This document shows, piece after piece, positions 5,575 to 5,628 of a DNA stretch of 5,628 bases (position 1 is the first letter of the stretch; each line of letters opens with the position of its first letter). Under the pieces are notes generated by a model, which saw only the letters and a program-made list of their open reading frames with translations, ran no database searches and was not told where the DNA came from. The stretch comes from an archaeon. Lineage in GTDB: Archaea; Asgardarchaeota; Hermodarchaeia; Hermodarchaeales; Hermodarchaeaceae. Location: positions 1-5,628 of the forward strand of contig JABXGX010000144.1 in assembly GCA_016550405.1 (NCBI GenBank), written 5' to 3'. The position numbers and the translations under genes were made by a program.

Positions 5575-5628
5575 GAGTTCTCCTATCCTATTTTCTTGTT
5601 TTCGCGGTACCGAGCCAACTACTGTAAA
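5575..5628 (-). promoter_or_regulatory. Leader of the coiled-coil operon with ribosome binding site
   Basis: The last 54 bases contain the AGGAGA ribosome binding site (5579-5584) and, further upstream on the minus strand, a purine-rich stretch GCGAAAACAAGAAAATAGG that might include a promoter element. No convincing TATA box is seen within the window, so the promoter may be beyond its end. Confidence 0.4.

Noticed and set aside
1..5628. CRISPR array, insertion sequence or attachment site
   Set aside because: No spaced direct repeats, terminal inverted repeats or transposase-like proteins are visible.

Overview
The window looks archaeal. It holds the start of a family B DNA polymerase, a PCC/DUF296 protein, a helix-hairpin-helix (HhH) glycosylase-like protein with a cysteine-rich C-terminus, and several soluble proteins with no recognisable family. 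TTG and GTG starts sit beside clear GGAGG-type ribosome binding sites, leaders are very short, and A/T-rich boxes lie about 25 bases before inferred transcript starts. Base composition is moderate. An Asgard-type archaeon is a reasonable guess, but nothing in the window proves a lineage.

Layout from left to right: (1) the 5' part of a polB-like gene on the minus strand, leaving the window at base 1; (2) a divergent plus-strand PCC/DUF296 gene (781-1227), then a large plus-strand gene (1314-3059) for a soluble protein of about five beta-sandwich modules; (3) a minus-strand HhH-GPD/iron-sulfur glycosylase-like gene (3063-4103) meeting the previous gene tail to tail with 3 bases between; (4) a plus-strand coiled-coil gene (4166-4717) divergent from it; (5) a minus-strand pair of small coiled-coil genes (5574 to 5185, then 5171 to 4719) forming a two-gene operon whose end meets gene 4 with one base between stops. 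Gene density is very high and there are no RNA genes, mobile elements or CRISPR arrays that I can see.

Functionally the left and centre suggest DNA replication and repair (polymerase; base-excision-like protein). The right and middle hold four proteins that look structural or adaptor-like: one multi-module beta-sandwich protein with no signal peptide or membrane segment, and three small coiled-coil proteins, two of them with proline-rich tails. No sequence evidence directly links them, but the concentration of adaptor-like soluble proteins is the part of the window most likely to contain something undescribed. Assignments for polB and PCC are firm, HhH-GPD is good at superfamily level, and the rest are descriptive only.
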